Positions 1 to 8,480 of a DNA stretch of 64,000 bases are shown here, piece after piece. The stretch comes from Chryseolinea soli (lineage in GTDB: Bacteria; Bacteroidota; Bacteroidia; Cytophagales; Cyclobacteriaceae), in assembly GCF_003589925.1 (NCBI RefSeq), contig NZ_CP032382.1, positions 5,084,001 through 5,148,000 on the forward strand, read 5' to 3'. How positions within the stretch are numbered: the stretch's first letter is position 1; every line of letters starts with the position of its first letter. The notes beneath the pieces were generated by a model. That model was not told where the DNA came from. It did no database searches and worked only from the letters and a program-made list of their open reading frames with translations. The translations under genes were made by a program, and so were the position numbers.

Positions 1-1
1 C

Positions 2-172
2 TTTGTGTTTGGTGTTGATAAGGGATATGAAAAAAGAATGCCAGTGTTGAAATGGGCATGTTCAACACCAAAGGTTTGCCCGGCTTTCAGCCATGAGGCA
101 TCTGTGAATTCAGAACAGACGTCTCGGATGTTGTATTTGGAAAGTGGAATTTTTTTCACGTATCAGAAGTAA
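2..172 (+). CDS. possible 3' end of a gene entering from the left edge
   Basis: The frame beginning at base 2 is open for 56 codons and ends at TAA 170-172. I recognise no family in it. It could be the C-terminus of a gene cut by the window edge or a chance open frame. An inverted repeat (8-18 against 62-72, TTTGGTGTTGA and its complement) lies inside it, which argues somewhat against coding. Confidence 0.15.
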   Translation, partial: FVFGVDKGYEKRMPVLKWACSTPKVCPAFSHEASVNSEQTSRMLYLESGIFFTYQK

Positions 173-265
173 TCTCTACACCCAAAGCCGGTTTTGCCCT
201 TCCTGAGCATGCCGCAAGTAACTTTGCGAGCCCATCAGCCCCTGTATGATTTTTGAACGACGAAC

Positions 266-280
266 TATAGTTAAACTATA
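266..280. promoter_or_regulatory. 15-nt palindrome before a small ORF
   Basis: TATAGTTAAACTATA is a perfect palindrome around one central base and ends 6 nt before the ATG at 287. The position suits an operator or translational control site for the small ORF. No regulator is identifiable nearby, so the role is inference. Confidence 0.3.
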
Positions 281-286
281 AGGACC

Positions 287-505
287 ATGAAGAAGGTAAA
301 TATTCTGTTGATGATGGCGCTATACCCAGATAACTTCACACCTAAAATACTAGAAGGCGAAGTCATGGAGTGGATAAAGGATGATAATTTTTTTGCATTC
401 CCTTATGATAACCCCATGTACAAGCAAAACATGAAGCGACTCAAAGGATATCACTATTTACAACGGGTAGATGTGTTTTATGCTGCGTTGACCTGTAACA
501 ACTGA
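287..505 (+). CDS. small hypothetical protein (72 aa)
   Basis: A 72-residue ORF beginning MKKVNILLM, preceded by an AAGGA Shine-Dalgarno-like run just upstream of the ATG. It ends 10 nt before the stop of the convergent histidine kinase. It has no signal peptide or recognisable domain; the middle is aromatic and acidic (WIKDDNFFAFPYD). It may be a genuine small protein or a remnant. The palindrome at 266-280 and the ribosome-binding site favour expression, but the family is unknown to me. Confidence 0.35.
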   Translation: MKKVNILLMMALYPDNFTPKILEGEVMEWIKDDNFFAFPYDNPMYKQNMKRLKGYHYLQRVDVFYAALTCNN

Positions 506-515
506 GGCGGTGATC

Positions 516-2672
516 CTATTTTGTTTCCTTTTCCACGCTGCCGTTCACAGGCAGGCAAGTGATGAACTCGGCGCCCTTTCCATCTTCACTCACCACGCGC
601 AAAGAGCCCTGGTGATTGTTGATGATCCCCAGGCTGATCGATAACCCCAGACCGGTGCCTTTGCCAACTTCCTTCGTCGTGAAAAAAGGATCCATGATCT
701 TCCGTTGAAGGGCAGGGGGGATGCCGGGACCGTTGTCGGAGATACTTATTTTAATGACATCATCCTGAAGCGCCGTAGAAATGATCAGGTTCCGTGGCCC
801 TTCAACTTTGCCCAGGGCATAGATGGCGTTGTCGATGATGTTCATAAAGACCTGGCTCAATTGCACGGCGCTGGCTAGAATAGGGGGCAAGGTTTTATAA
901 TTTTTGATGACGTGGATATTGCCCTCTTTCAGCTTGCTGTTGAGAATGGTCAGTGCCGCTTCCAGCGTTTCGTGAACGTCGATCTTCTCCAGGCCGCGCG
1001 CTTGAGGGGACGAGAAAAAAAGCAGGTTCATGATGATCTTATTCGTCCGTTGCACGCCATTGGCAATGGTGGTGAGGATGTCGCGGATATTCTTTACGGC
1101 TTCGGTGAAGTTTTTCTGTAATACCGAAGGATCGTCGGCCGCCTTACTCAGGTCGTCGATCTCGCTGGTCAGTGCTTCGACGCCGCCGGAAATAAAATTC
1201 AAAGGGTTGTTGATCTCATGGGCAATGCCCGCCGTGAGCACCCCCAACGAAACCATTTTTTCGGATTGCACGAGATGTTCCTGGGCAATTTTCAGATTCT
1301 CGATCGATTGTGTCAATTCCTGTTGATGACGCTCGATGACTTCATTTTTTGCCATCAAGGCGCGATGGGAGGCTTTCTTGTTTTGGTAGGCTCCATAAAT
1401 AATAACCAGCAGAACAATAAACGTAACGATGGAAGCGATCAGTACATTGCGCTGGAATTTGTTGCGCGCCACTTCGAGAGCGAAGATCTCGTTCCTGGCT
1501 TTGAGTAAATTTATTTCAGCGTCTCGCCATTCCATTTCTTGTCGTATCGCATCGCGTTCGAAGTTGGCCTTCTCCTTACCCAGAAAAAGCGAATCGCGGA
1601 TAGCATTGAGTTTTTGCAAGGCGAACACGGCGCTCTTGTAATTTTCCTGTGCATTGGAAAGATCGGCACGCGCTTGCCAATAATAAAGCCTCACGTTGTT
1701 GTCTATGCTGTGGGGCAACAACAGCTTTGCCGAATCCAGATAGACTTTAGCTTCGGGATAACGTTTCATCAACGTCAGCACGCGGGCCACGGTGGCAGCC
1801 GTGTGGCAGGCGTCGGAGAACTGATGGAAGGCCATCGCGGTCCGGTATCCGAACTTGATTTCTTCCAGCGCGTCGGGATAGCGTTTTAACTTGATGAACA
1901 AGTTTGCTTTGCTCCACCGGATGATGCCAAGCCATACAGGGTTATGGAAGTCGATGGCCAATTGCACTGCTTTATTATACCATTCCAGGGATGCGTCCAG
2001 GCTATTGCTATAGAAGTAACAAAGTCCCACAGTGTTATGCGCGCTGATGAATTCGGCGGAGTCCTGCTTTTCAGGTTTTTTTATGGTCCTGAAGTTTTCG
2101 ATCGCCACTTTGGATTGTTCGATGGATCGGGAATAGTCATTTTCGATATAGTAAATGATAGAGAGAAAATAGTTGCTCCGGAATAATCGCCTTTGATCAC
2201 CCACGGCACGAAACAAAACGGCGGCCTCCTGTATTTTTTCCTGTGCCTCGGGGAGCAAGTTGATGGCTTTATAAAAATAGCTGATGTGCAAGGCCATCCA
2301 TCCCCGCGTTGGCTTGGAGCAGGATTGCGCGAGCGCATAGGCGGCATTGAAATTTCCAAAGGCTTCTTTTATGCTACCTTTTTCAAAGTAAAGCTGGCCT
2401 AAGGCCGAAGTTGTTTTCACAACGACATCGGTTATTCCCGTTTGTTTAGCCGCCAGCAACACGGCTTGACCGTGCAGGATACTTTCCTCAAAAGGTAATG
2501 CAAGGGCGTGCCGGTAGAGCGAGTCCAAAAATGTTTCGAGGCTATCATTCTTCAATACGGCAAACTTTCTTTTCAAGACGTCTTCCCTCACATCTTGCGC
2601 GGCGGCTGGCGTTGCCCAGGAATTAAAACAAAGAAGGAATGCGATTATGGCGAGTGTTCGAAGCGGGGTCAT
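516..2672 (-). CDS. TPR-containing sensor histidine kinase
   Basis: A 718-aa two-component kinase. An N-terminal signal sequence (to about residue 26, ending AAAQ) is followed by a long helical TPR sensor region (about 40-390), one transmembrane helix (about 406-428) and a coiled coil. The HisKA domain follows, with phospho-acceptor His485 in GIAHEINNPLNF, then a HATPase_c domain with an N-box near residue 611 and G-boxes DNGPGIP and GKGTGLGLSIS. The periplasmic TPR plus one TM helix is the common Bacteroidota arrangement in which TPRs sense an unknown protein or envelope state. There is no receiver domain in the protein and no response regulator beside it, so its partner is elsewhere. The HEINNPLNF box is of the type seen in NtrB/ZraS-like kinases. 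All key catalytic motifs are intact. Confidence 0.92.
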   Translation of the reverse strand: MTPLRTLAIIAFLLCFNSWATPAAAQDVREDVLKRKFAVLKNDSLETFLDSLYRHALALPFEESILHGQAVLLAAKQTGITDVVVKTTSALGQLYFEKGSIKEAFGNFNAAYALAQSCSKPTRGWMALHISYFYKAINLLPEAQEKIQEAAVLFRAVGDQRRLFRSNYFLSIIYYIENDYSRSIEQSKVAIENFRTIKKPEKQDSAEFISAHNTVGLCYFYSNSLDASLEWYNKAVQLAIDFHNPVWLGIIRWSKANLFIKLKRYPDALEEIKFGYRTAMAFHQFSDACHTAATVARVLTLMKRYPEAKVYLDSAKLLLPHSIDNNVRLYYWQARADLSNAQENYKSAVFALQKLNAIRDSLFLGKEKANFERDAIRQEMEWRDAEINLLKARNEIFALEVARNKFQRNVLIASIVTFIVLLVIIYGAYQNKKASHRALMAKNEVIERHQQELTQSIENLKIAQEHLVQSEKMVSLGVLTAGIAHEINNPLNFISGGVEALTSEIDDLSKAADDPSVLQKNFTEAVKNIRDILTTIANGVQRTNKIIMNLLFFSSPQARGLEKIDVHETLEAALTILNSKLKEGNIHVIKNYKTLPPILASAVQLSQVFMNIIDNAIYALGKVEGPRNLIISTALQDDVIKISISDNGPGIPPALQRKIMDPFFTTKEVGKGTGLGLSISLGIINNHQGSLRVVSEDGKGAEFITCLPVNGSVEKETK

Positions 2673-2970
2673 GTAAAAGAAAGGCGTTGTGCGTTGTCTA
2701 ACTTAGCACCTTCGCCTGTCAAATGCAATTTTTTTGTAGTGTAAACGCTTGGCAGGGTCAGCCGATACGTAAGACCAACGGAAGATCAATTTTGTAATGG
2801 ACGAAACTTTTTGACGCATTGGCTTAGATCAACCTAAACCAATCGATGGGATCTCGGGTTCATGGGATACGAAAACGGCAACCACGGGCAACCCAACCTG
2901 TCTCGGTTTTTGGAACGATATGAATAAATTTTCAGATGACGATCATTCGCGTGTTGACCAATGAAAAGGA

Positions 2971-3011
2971 AAGAGGCTGCGGTCACTAGCATGTAGTGAG
3001 AGCAGCCTCTT
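2971..3011. repeat. long two-part hairpin
   Basis: AAGAGGCTGC (2971-2980) pairs perfectly with GCAGCCTCTT (3002-3011). Inside it TCACTA (2983-2988) pairs with TAGTGA (2994-2999) around the 5-nt loop GCATG. The 16 base pairs are interrupted only by a 2x2 internal loop. No T-run of terminator length follows on either side. It could be a structured RNA segment, an atypical bidirectional terminator or the core of a small palindromic element. Confidence 0.6.
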
Positions 3012-3095
3012 AGCATCGAGTCCTATCATCCGCTGAGTATTATCTCTCGCTTCTGTTCTCCAGGTCGCTTTCCGATGTCGTGTTACCGACTCCTT

Positions 3096-3116
3096 TTTTA
3101 CTTCCTGGGAGTAAAA
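3096..3116. repeat. 21-nt near-perfect palindrome
   Basis: TTTTACTTCC and GGGAGTAAAA surround one central T, with a single non-Watson-Crick pair (G-T). It lies in the gene-free stretch. It could be a weak bidirectional terminator because it has A/T-rich flanks on both strands; the function is unproven. Confidence 0.35.
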
Positions 3117-3513
3117 GACCGACGCTTATCGAAGTCCAACCATCGTGCCAATACCAAAAACAAGGATTGCCCTTCATACGGACTTATAATGCCGTAACAA
3201 CGGTGTGGAAGTGTTTCGTTTATTCTACCCTCAGGGGAAAAAACTCTACGCTCGCTGGTCCATAGCATTGCCAGAATCGCATCTGAGGTATGCGCATCAG
3301 ATTGGCACGCTCGTGGCCGGACCAACGCAAGCCGCCTGGCGAGGACTAGCTTTTTGTCTGGCAGGGATAATTATTGTCGGCTATCGTGTATAATGTATAC
3401 GCTTGTTGATATTCTTCCTCAGGGTCAATCGCAAAAAGTTTTTTTCTGGTCTTCATCCCTGCGTTATTCTCAGGCATGAATTTCGCCATAGCTTCCAAAA
3501 AACCAGTTTACAT

Positions 3514-4050
3514 ATGAAAAAGACAATGCCTCTTTTGCAACGGGAATCCGTCTCCGATCACACCTCTAAACTCGAAAGACTTTTTGAAGACGAATTGAAG
3601 GACATTTATTGGGCTGAGAAGGCACTTGTCAGGGCATTGCCAAAACTGTTGCGCAACGTCACGTCCGAAGAGTTGTATAAGGTGCTCGAGGATCACCTCA
3701 CCGAAACGGAAGACCAGGTCGTGCGCATTGAAGGCGTTTTCGCAACGTTGGGGAAGGAACCCAAAGCCAAAAAATGCGAGGCCATGGCCGGCCTCATCCG
3801 CGAGGCAGAAGCGATCATGAGCCATACCCAGCTCGGGGCGATGCGCGACGCCGGCATCATCTCGGCCGTTCAGAAAGTGGAGCACTATGAAATGGCTTCC
3901 TACGGCACCTTGCGCACCTTTGCCAGCACACTGGGGTTGGATAAGGCTGTGAGCTTATTGCAGGAAAACCTCGATGAAGAACGGGCCGCCGACAGCAAAC
4001 TGTCGGAACTGGCCGTATCGGCTATCCATTTCGAAGCCGCTGAACGATGA
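3514..4050 (+). CDS. DUF892 / YciE-family ferritin-like protein
   Basis: A 178-aa all-helical protein of the YciE/YciF (DUF892) ferritin-like group, which is stress-associated in enterobacteria. The family signature is LFEDELKDIYWAEKAL near residue 23, followed by acidic/His helices such as LEDHLTETEDQVVRIE, AVQKVEHYEMASYGTL and ENLDEERAADSKL. These supply the Glu/His residues of a possible di-metal four-helix bundle. I chose the ATG at 3514 because family members begin shortly before LFEDELKD; a longer open frame from 3403 adds 37 atypical residues. The protein is cytosolic. The small basic protein at 4157 follows and could be co-expressed. Confidence 0.85.
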   Translation: MKKTMPLLQRESVSDHTSKLERLFEDELKDIYWAEKALVRALPKLLRNVTSEELYKVLEDHLTETEDQVVRIEGVFATLGKEPKAKKCEAMAGLIREAEAIMSHTQLGAMRDAGIISAVQKVEHYEMASYGTLRTFASTLGLDKAVSLLQENLDEERAADSKLSELAVSAIHFEAAER

Positions 4051-4156
4051 TCTTTGCTTTTAGTGTATAGACCCGCGTAGGGTATCCGTTACTCTTTCCG
4101 AACGGGTACCACGCTTTTCGCCTGATCGTTTGCCAGAAAACAACAACCAGATAATT

Positions 4157-4327
4157 ATGAAAACGAAGGAGAAATCAACTTCCGAAAAAAGGGCCGCGGG
4201 AAACCGGAACATGGCACTGGCAAAACCGGTGTCGCGCGTGGCCCCGAAAGTGCGCAAGACCCCCGCGCCGGCTACGCCCTCCAAGCCCTCGAAAAAGAAA
4301 TGGGACCCTGCCGCCTTATATTTCTGA
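4157..4327 (+). CDS. small basic Lys/Pro/Ala-rich protein
   Basis: A 56-aa protein starting MKTKEKSTSEKR at 4157, rich in Lys, Ala and Pro (VRKTPAPATPSKPSKKK) and ending WDPAALYF. It is strongly basic and probably disordered, and might bind nucleic acid. It lies 106 nt after the DUF892 gene on the same strand. An in-frame upstream codon at 4130 exists, but MKTK at 4157 is the more natural start. No family is recognised. Confidence 0.45.
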   Translation: MKTKEKSTSEKRAAGNRNMALAKPVSRVAPKVRKTPAPATPSKPSKKKWDPAALYF

Positions 4328-4426
4328 GCGGCGTTCCTGATCGATAATTGTCTTTAGTCTTTTAAATAATCCGTCAACCCACCAAAACGTTATGTTCTTC
4401 CTCGCAACGAGAATTCAGCCGCCAGA

Positions 4427-4494
4427 TTGCAAAGACGCAAGGGAAAGTGCAAACGAACAAAAGCACCGTTGCAGTTAACTTTGCGTCTTTGCAA
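4427..4494. repeat. inverted repeat, 14-nt arms
   Basis: TTGCAAAGACGCAA (4427-4440) and TTGCGTCTTTGCAA (4481-4494) are perfect inverted copies separated by 40 nt. The right arm overlaps TAACTTTG (4476-4483), a match to the Bacteroidota -7 consensus TAnnTTTG, about 70 nt before the DUF6377 gene. From memory, TTTGCGTCTTTGC-type sequences recur between genes in Bacteroidota, so this may be a dispersed palindromic repeat as well as a control region. Confidence 0.5.
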
Positions 4495-4551
4495 CTTTGC
4501 GGTTAGTCCTCCAAGCGCTACCTTGTCTCCCCAGTTGCCCCAAGAAAATCC

Positions 4552-6156
4552 ATGAAGAGTCCCTGGCTGGTCGCGTTGCTTTTTTGCCTTGCCCTGAACG
4601 TTTCCGCGCAAAGCAACGACAGCCTTATTGCCGTTTTAAAAAAAGAGATCGCCCAAAAAGAAGTATACGTTCAGCACAAGCTCGATGTCATTGCCACCCT
4701 TCGCCAATCGCTGGCGCACGTGAGCCGCCTCACCTTGCCCGAGCAATTCGAGCTCTACAATGCGCTCTATCATCAATACAAGGTATTCATCAACGATTCG
4801 GCCTTCAAATACGCCACCCGCCTCATCGAAACCGCCGGCAAGCTCAAAGACAAGTCGCGCCTGGGTTATGCCCGGGTGAAACTGAGCTTTATCCTCAACT
4901 CGTCGGGCATGTTCAAAGAAACGTTCGACTCCCTCAATGTGGTGGAGCCGCGCTACCTGGACGATACCACCAAGGCAAACTACTATTGGCTGGTGGGTAA
5001 AGCCTATTCCGACCTGAACATATACAACAAGGGCAACCTGTATGACGCCTATTACACCAACCTGTCGCAACGCTATTTCGACTCGGCCCTGCTGTGGTGT
5101 CCAGCCAAATCCTACCTGCATTATTATGTGACGGCCGTGAAAAACGGGCAGGTTCACAACTACCAGAAGGTGATCGACACCATCGAAGAACTTTTCCGCA
5201 CCCAAACGCTGACCCACCCCAGGCAGGCGGTAAACTATTATGACCTCGCCGCCGCCTATCGCGGTGTGAACGACCCGGAAAAAAATCTCCGCTGCCTGCT
5301 GATGTCCGCTTTGTGCGACGTTCGTGCCGCCACCAAGGAAACCGCCGCCACCTATACGCTCGCGCGGCTGCTCTATGACCGGGGCGATGTGGCAAACGCC
5401 TATGTGTTTATCCGGCAGGCCTTGGATGATGCCGAATTCTACGGTGCGCGCCAACGCATGGTGGAAATCGGGTCCATCTTGCCCATGGTGGCATCCGCCG
5501 CGTTGAACCAATCCGAATCGCAACGCAGGCTTTGGTTGGGCTATGGTGTGGGGTTGTCGGTCTTGTTTGCGGTGCTGGGATTGTTCGCTTATGTCAGCCT
5601 CCGCCAGCTCCGGAAACTGAAGGCCGCCGAGCTCACCATCAAGGAGGCCAACAACACCCTGCAGGAGACAAATCGGCAACTTACCGAAGCCAATAAGATC
5701 AAGGAGGAATACATCGGCTACTCGTTCTCCGTCAATTCCGAATATCTGGAGAAAATGGAGTCGCTCAAACGGTCGGTCGACCAAAAATTAACCCACAAAA
5801 AGTACGACGACATCAAATTCATCGTCAACAACATCAATGCCCGGCGCGACCGGGAGGAGCTCTACCACAGTTTTGACAAGGTGTTCCTGAAACTGTTTCC
5901 CGATTTTGTAAAGACCTTCAATTCGTATTTCCACAAAGAAGACCAGTTCGTCACCAAGGAAGGCCAGCTGCTCAACACCGAGTTGCGAATCTTTGCCCTC
6001 ATCCGCATGGGCATCACCGACACGGAGGACATTGCCCGGATCATGGACTATTCTGTCAACACCATCTACGCCTACAAGACCAAAGTCCGCAACAAATCCA
6101 TCCTCCCCAACGAAGAATTCGACCGGAAGATCATGGAAATACAACCCATCGCCTAG
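4552..6156 (+). CDS. TPR / DUF6377 transmembrane regulator
   Basis: A 534-aa protein with a signal peptide (MKSPWLVALLFCLALNVSA), a periplasmic helical TPR-like region (about 30-320), one transmembrane helix (about 325-350, YGVGLSVLFAVLGLFAYV), a short coiled coil (about 352-388) and a cytosolic C-terminal domain. The last approximately 60 residues contain LRIFALIRMGITDTEDIA and NTIYAYKTKVRNKS, which read as a LuxR/GerE-like helix-turn-helix. This is the organisation of the Bacteroidota DUF6377 family, in which an envelope TPR sensor is joined to a DNA-binding domain. The start is supported by the signal peptide. No target gene is evident. Confidence 0.82.
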   Translation: MKSPWLVALLFCLALNVSAQSNDSLIAVLKKEIAQKEVYVQHKLDVIATLRQSLAHVSRLTLPEQFELYNALYHQYKVFINDSAFKYATRLIETAGKLKDKSRLGYARVKLSFILNSSGMFKETFDSLNVVEPRYLDDTTKANYYWLVGKAYSDLNIYNKGNLYDAYYTNLSQRYFDSALLWCPAKSYLHYYVTAVKNGQVHNYQKVIDTIEELFRTQTLTHPRQAVNYYDLAAAYRGVNDPEKNLRCLLMSALCDVRAATKETAATYTLARLLYDRGDVANAYVFIRQALDDAEFYGARQRMVEIGSILPMVASAALNQSESQRRLWLGYGVGLSVLFAVLGLFAYVSLRQLRKLKAAELTIKEANNTLQETNRQLTEANKIKEEYIGYSFSVNSEYLEKMESLKRSVDQKLTHKKYDDIKFIVNNINARRDREELYHSFDKVFLKLFPDFVKTFNSYFHKEDQFVTKEGQLLNTELRIFALIRMGITDTEDIARIMDYSVNTIYAYKTKVRNKSILPNEEFDRKIMEIQPIA

Positions 6157-6339
6157 AAACCGGCAATAAAGCATTCATATTTTTTTGTGATGGACAGTCG
6201 TTCAATTTACTGACAGTCATTTCTTTACTTCCAACAGGGTGCAAGATTTTTCTATATTCTTTTCATACAAGTTGAAAATAGGAAATAGGGAGACGTGATT
6301 TGATCATACAACGCAACCACTAACCCCAACCCCAACCGT

Positions 6340-6792
6340 ATGCCGAAAGTATTACCCAGACAAAAAGGCCGGAGGATCGAATTCATCGGCGACTTCACGA
6401 ACGACTCCATTGTGATTGGAAACTACGGCGATGTATCCCTGGTAGCCCGCGGCAACTTCAACCTCTCGGGCCTCATCTATTGCGGCAGGAACACCGTTGA
6501 AATGGAAATTGCCGGCGATGGCCTGATCGCTTTTAAAGGCGTATGCAAGAAACTTATGATCAAACGCGTGGAAGGCAACTGCGTCATCGATCTTAGCGAT
6601 CTTACCACCCAGAGTGTGTGGTGCGAATCCGCCCGGGGCAAATCGATCGTCACCCTCGGCCGCACCCGGACCATCGAACTGCTGAGTTTGGATGAGGATG
6701 CGCTGGTGCGCTACGAAGGCAAACCCCTGCTGCTCAACTACTCGTTGCGGGGCAATTCAAAGATCGAAAATTGGAAGACAGAGCCGGCATAA
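6340..6792 (+). CDS. hypothetical beta-rich protein
   Basis: A 150-aa protein made of regularly alternating short beta-strand segments (FIGDFTNDSIVIGNYGDVSL, EMEIAGDGLIAFKGVC). This suggests a beta-helix or beta-solenoid related to the GIN/DUF2807 adhesin-like domain. There is no signal peptide or TM helix, so it is probably cytosolic unless exported another way. It stands alone after the DUF6377 gene with a 183-nt leader. The fold assignment is inference. Confidence 0.6.
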   Translation: MPKVLPRQKGRRIEFIGDFTNDSIVIGNYGDVSLVARGNFNLSGLIYCGRNTVEMEIAGDGLIAFKGVCKKLMIKRVEGNCVIDLSDLTTQSVWCESARGKSIVTLGRTRTIELLSLDEDALVRYEGKPLLLNYSLRGNSKIENWKTEPA

Positions 6793-6869
6793 AAAGGGCA
6801 GACGGCTAACGCCAAAACCCGCGGGCTAGGGAAAGCCGGCGGGTTGGATTAGGTTGGTCGAAGGAGCGC

Positions 6870-7367
6870 TTAGCGTTCCCAGAAATGCGGGGGCTCGATT
6901 CCCAGCGAACGGAGATACACATAGCCCTGCGCACGGTGATGGATCTCATTGTCAACCGTGTAGAACGTGATCCAATACACGGGGCCTTCCCAGGCGCCAA
7001 AAGCTTTGTCCATCTCCTGGAGTCTTTCGGAGGTCACCTGAGGCCAGAACCGGTTCAAATCTTCGGTCACGGCATCCCAAAGGGCAAGGAGCTCCGCACG
7101 CGTGGAAGCCTGGTATTTTTCACTCTGGGCTTCATAGTTCTCCCATTTTCCCGAAACGATGCCCTTAATACCACCGCCGGCCATCTGGATCATTTCCAAA
7201 GCCAGTTCCGAAAATGGCCGCATACCCCCGACAGAATAGGTAAAAAGCTTATCCTCGGGAAAAGCGAGGATCGTACGCCGTGTAAGGGCGCGGTGACCCT
7301 GCCAATGGGCCAAAAACGCCGGAATGCTGATAACAGAGGATTGTGCCTGAAGGGTTGTTGTTTCCAT
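6870..7367 (-). CDS. DinB-family protein
   Basis: A 165-aa four-helix-bundle protein of the DinB/YfiT-like superfamily (DUF664-type), often metal-dependent thiol S-transferases or damage-inducible proteins of unknown reaction. Landmarks are FLAHWQGHRALTRRTILAF at the N-terminus, where DinB proteins carry their first metal-binding His, and TVDNEIHHRAQGYVYLR near the end, where the typical HxxxHRxQ motif sits. FSVGGMRPFSELALEM matches the middle helix. The protein is cytosolic. The substrate is unknown. Confidence 0.85.
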   Translation of the reverse strand: METTTLQAQSSVISIPAFLAHWQGHRALTRRTILAFPEDKLFTYSVGGMRPFSELALEMIQMAGGGIKGIVSGKWENYEAQSEKYQASTRAELLALWDAVTEDLNRFWPQVTSERLQEMDKAFGAWEGPVYWITFYTVDNEIHHRAQGYVYLRSLGIEPPHFWER

Positions 7368-7491
7368 AAGTAGTTTTGTTTTGTTTCTGAAGTAAAGGAA
7401 CGAACAGCTGGTGACAGCCCTATGTCAGGATGGGAGGGGAATCTTTATAAAAAGTGAAAATAATTTTTAAGGGAGGGGATTATTGTGGAAT

Positions 7492-7630
7492 TCAGTAGCC
7501 AGTAGCCAGTAGCCAGTAGCCAGTAGCCAGTAGCCAGTAGCCAGTAGCCAGTAGTCAGTAGTCAGTAGTCAGTAGTCAGTAGCCAGTAGCCAGTAGCTAG
7601 TAGTCAGTAGCTATTAGTCAATAGTCGATG
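7492..7630. repeat. heptanucleotide tandem array (AGTAGYC)n
   Basis: About 19 consecutive copies of a 7-nt unit, AGTAGCC early and AGTAGTC later, decaying at the right end (AGCTAGT, AGCTATT, AGTCAAT). It lies 3' of the response-regulator gene and upstream of dinB. It is the reverse complement of the GACTACT/GGCTACT units at 8389-8480, 14738-14805 and 16027-16089. There are no unique spacers, so it is not a CRISPR array. Confidence 0.9.
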
Positions 7631-7720
7631 GTTCAAGATATGCTTTTCTTGGACGGCGACGAAAAACTGGGAATATTGAAAACGGTTGCCCACGCCAGTC
7701 TACCACGCTGGCCCTATTGC

Positions 7721-8125
7721 TCAATTGTCTAGAAAACTTGCGAACCTTTCGATCATATCCTTTCCCTCCTGAACGGTGCTGGGTTTCACCAGGTAATCAA
7801 GGGCACCCAAACGCAGCGCTTTGTTTCGCTCGATGTCGTTTTCGGACGTAGACAGAATGATGACCGGAATTTCTTTGAGGCGCGGCAGTTGTTTCATCAG
7901 CGCAAGGGTTTGAGCGCCGTCGAGTACAGGCATCAGCATGTCCAATACCACCAACCGTGGCAGATCCCCAGGCTCGGTCACGGAATTGAAGTAGGTCAGG
8001 GCCTGTTGACCATTTTCCACAAAGATCACTTTATCGGCAATTCCTTTCTCCTGGAAATAGTCCAGCAAAATGAGGTGCTCTTCCGCATCGTCGTCCACAA
8101 TCAGTATTTGATGGTCATTTTTCAT
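7721..8125 (-). CDS. single-domain response regulator
   Basis: A 134-aa CheY-like receiver with no output domain. The acidic pocket is DDD (11-13), the phospho-acceptor is Asp62 in VVLDMLMPVLDG, the switch Ser/Thr is at 92-93 (LSTS) and the conserved Lys is Lys114 (LVKPS). Such stand-alone receivers in Bacteroidota usually belong to the Rcp1-like group that pairs with histidine kinases or phytochromes. No kinase is adjacent; the nearest is the TPR kinase 5 kb away, and a link is unproven. Heptamer arrays flank the gene on both sides. Confidence 0.9.
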   Translation of the reverse strand: MKNDHQILIVDDDAEEHLILLDYFQEKGIADKVIFVENGQQALTYFNSVTEPGDLPRLVVLDMLMPVLDGAQTLALMKQLPRLKEIPVIILSTSENDIERNKALRLGALDYLVKPSTVQEGKDMIERFASFLDN

Positions 8126-8230
8126 AGATAACCAGGCTTTTTGACAGCAAGAACTACCTGAACGGAAACAGGTTGTTGAAAAACGCGTGACCGTTCTGTG
8201 GAGGAAGCGCAGATATCGTGCCGTGAAGAA

Positions 8231-8290
8231 TCAGGAGCCAGTAGTCAGGAGCCAGTAGTCAGTAGTCAGTAGTTAGTACCTAGTAGTCGG
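8231..8290. repeat. heptamer array, left copy
   Basis: TCAGGAGCCAGTAGTCAGGA-type sequence, built from AGTAGTC and AGGAGCC heptamers with decayed units at the right (AGTTAGTACC). It is oriented opposite to the array at 8389-8480, so the two bracket about 100 nt of unrelated AT-rich sequence as a large inverted repeat. Confidence 0.75.
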
Positions 8291-8388
8291 TATTTAATTT
8301 GTGAATCACTAGTAGTTAGGTGCCGGACCGTATTTCTATTTCTATTCTATTCATATTTTGAATCCAAGCTCCTAACCCGTGAATCCCT

Positions 8389-8480
8389 GGCTACGGACTA
8401 CTGAATGCCGAGCACCAACTCCTGACTACTGACTACTGACTACTGAATGCCGAGCACCAGCTCCTGGCTCCTGGCTCCTG
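8389..8480. repeat. composite heptamer element, two cores, overlapping a gene end
   Basis: GACTACT-type units alternate with the core TGAATGCCGAGCACCA at 8402 and again at 8444, followed by CTCCTGG units. The second core and its flanks lie inside the 3' end of the SRPBCC gene. The same order (GRCTACT units, core, CTCCTGG units) recurs at 14738 and 16027. Confidence 0.85.

Larger units (their letters stand above)
2673..3513. other. gene-free stretch with hairpins
   Basis: About 840 nt between the kinase start and the DUF892 gene. Several short overlapping ORFs (60-75 codons) occur on both strands, but none has a credible start, ribosome-binding site or recognisable domain. The supported structures are two hairpin-forming sequences at 2971-3011 and 3096-3116. 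I see no tRNA and no gene remnant that I can name. Confidence 0.5.

Noticed and set aside
3080..3393. Short ORFs of 60-75 codons on both strands in the gene-free stretch
   Set aside because: They overlap one another, lack domains and have no plausible start signals.
4636..5784. 382-aa minus-strand ORF inside the DUF6377 gene
   Set aside because: It is a shadow of a real gene with a signal peptide and clear domains on the other strand.
7492..7630. CRISPR-like array
   Set aside because: The unit is 7 nt and contiguous; there are no spacers and no cas genes.
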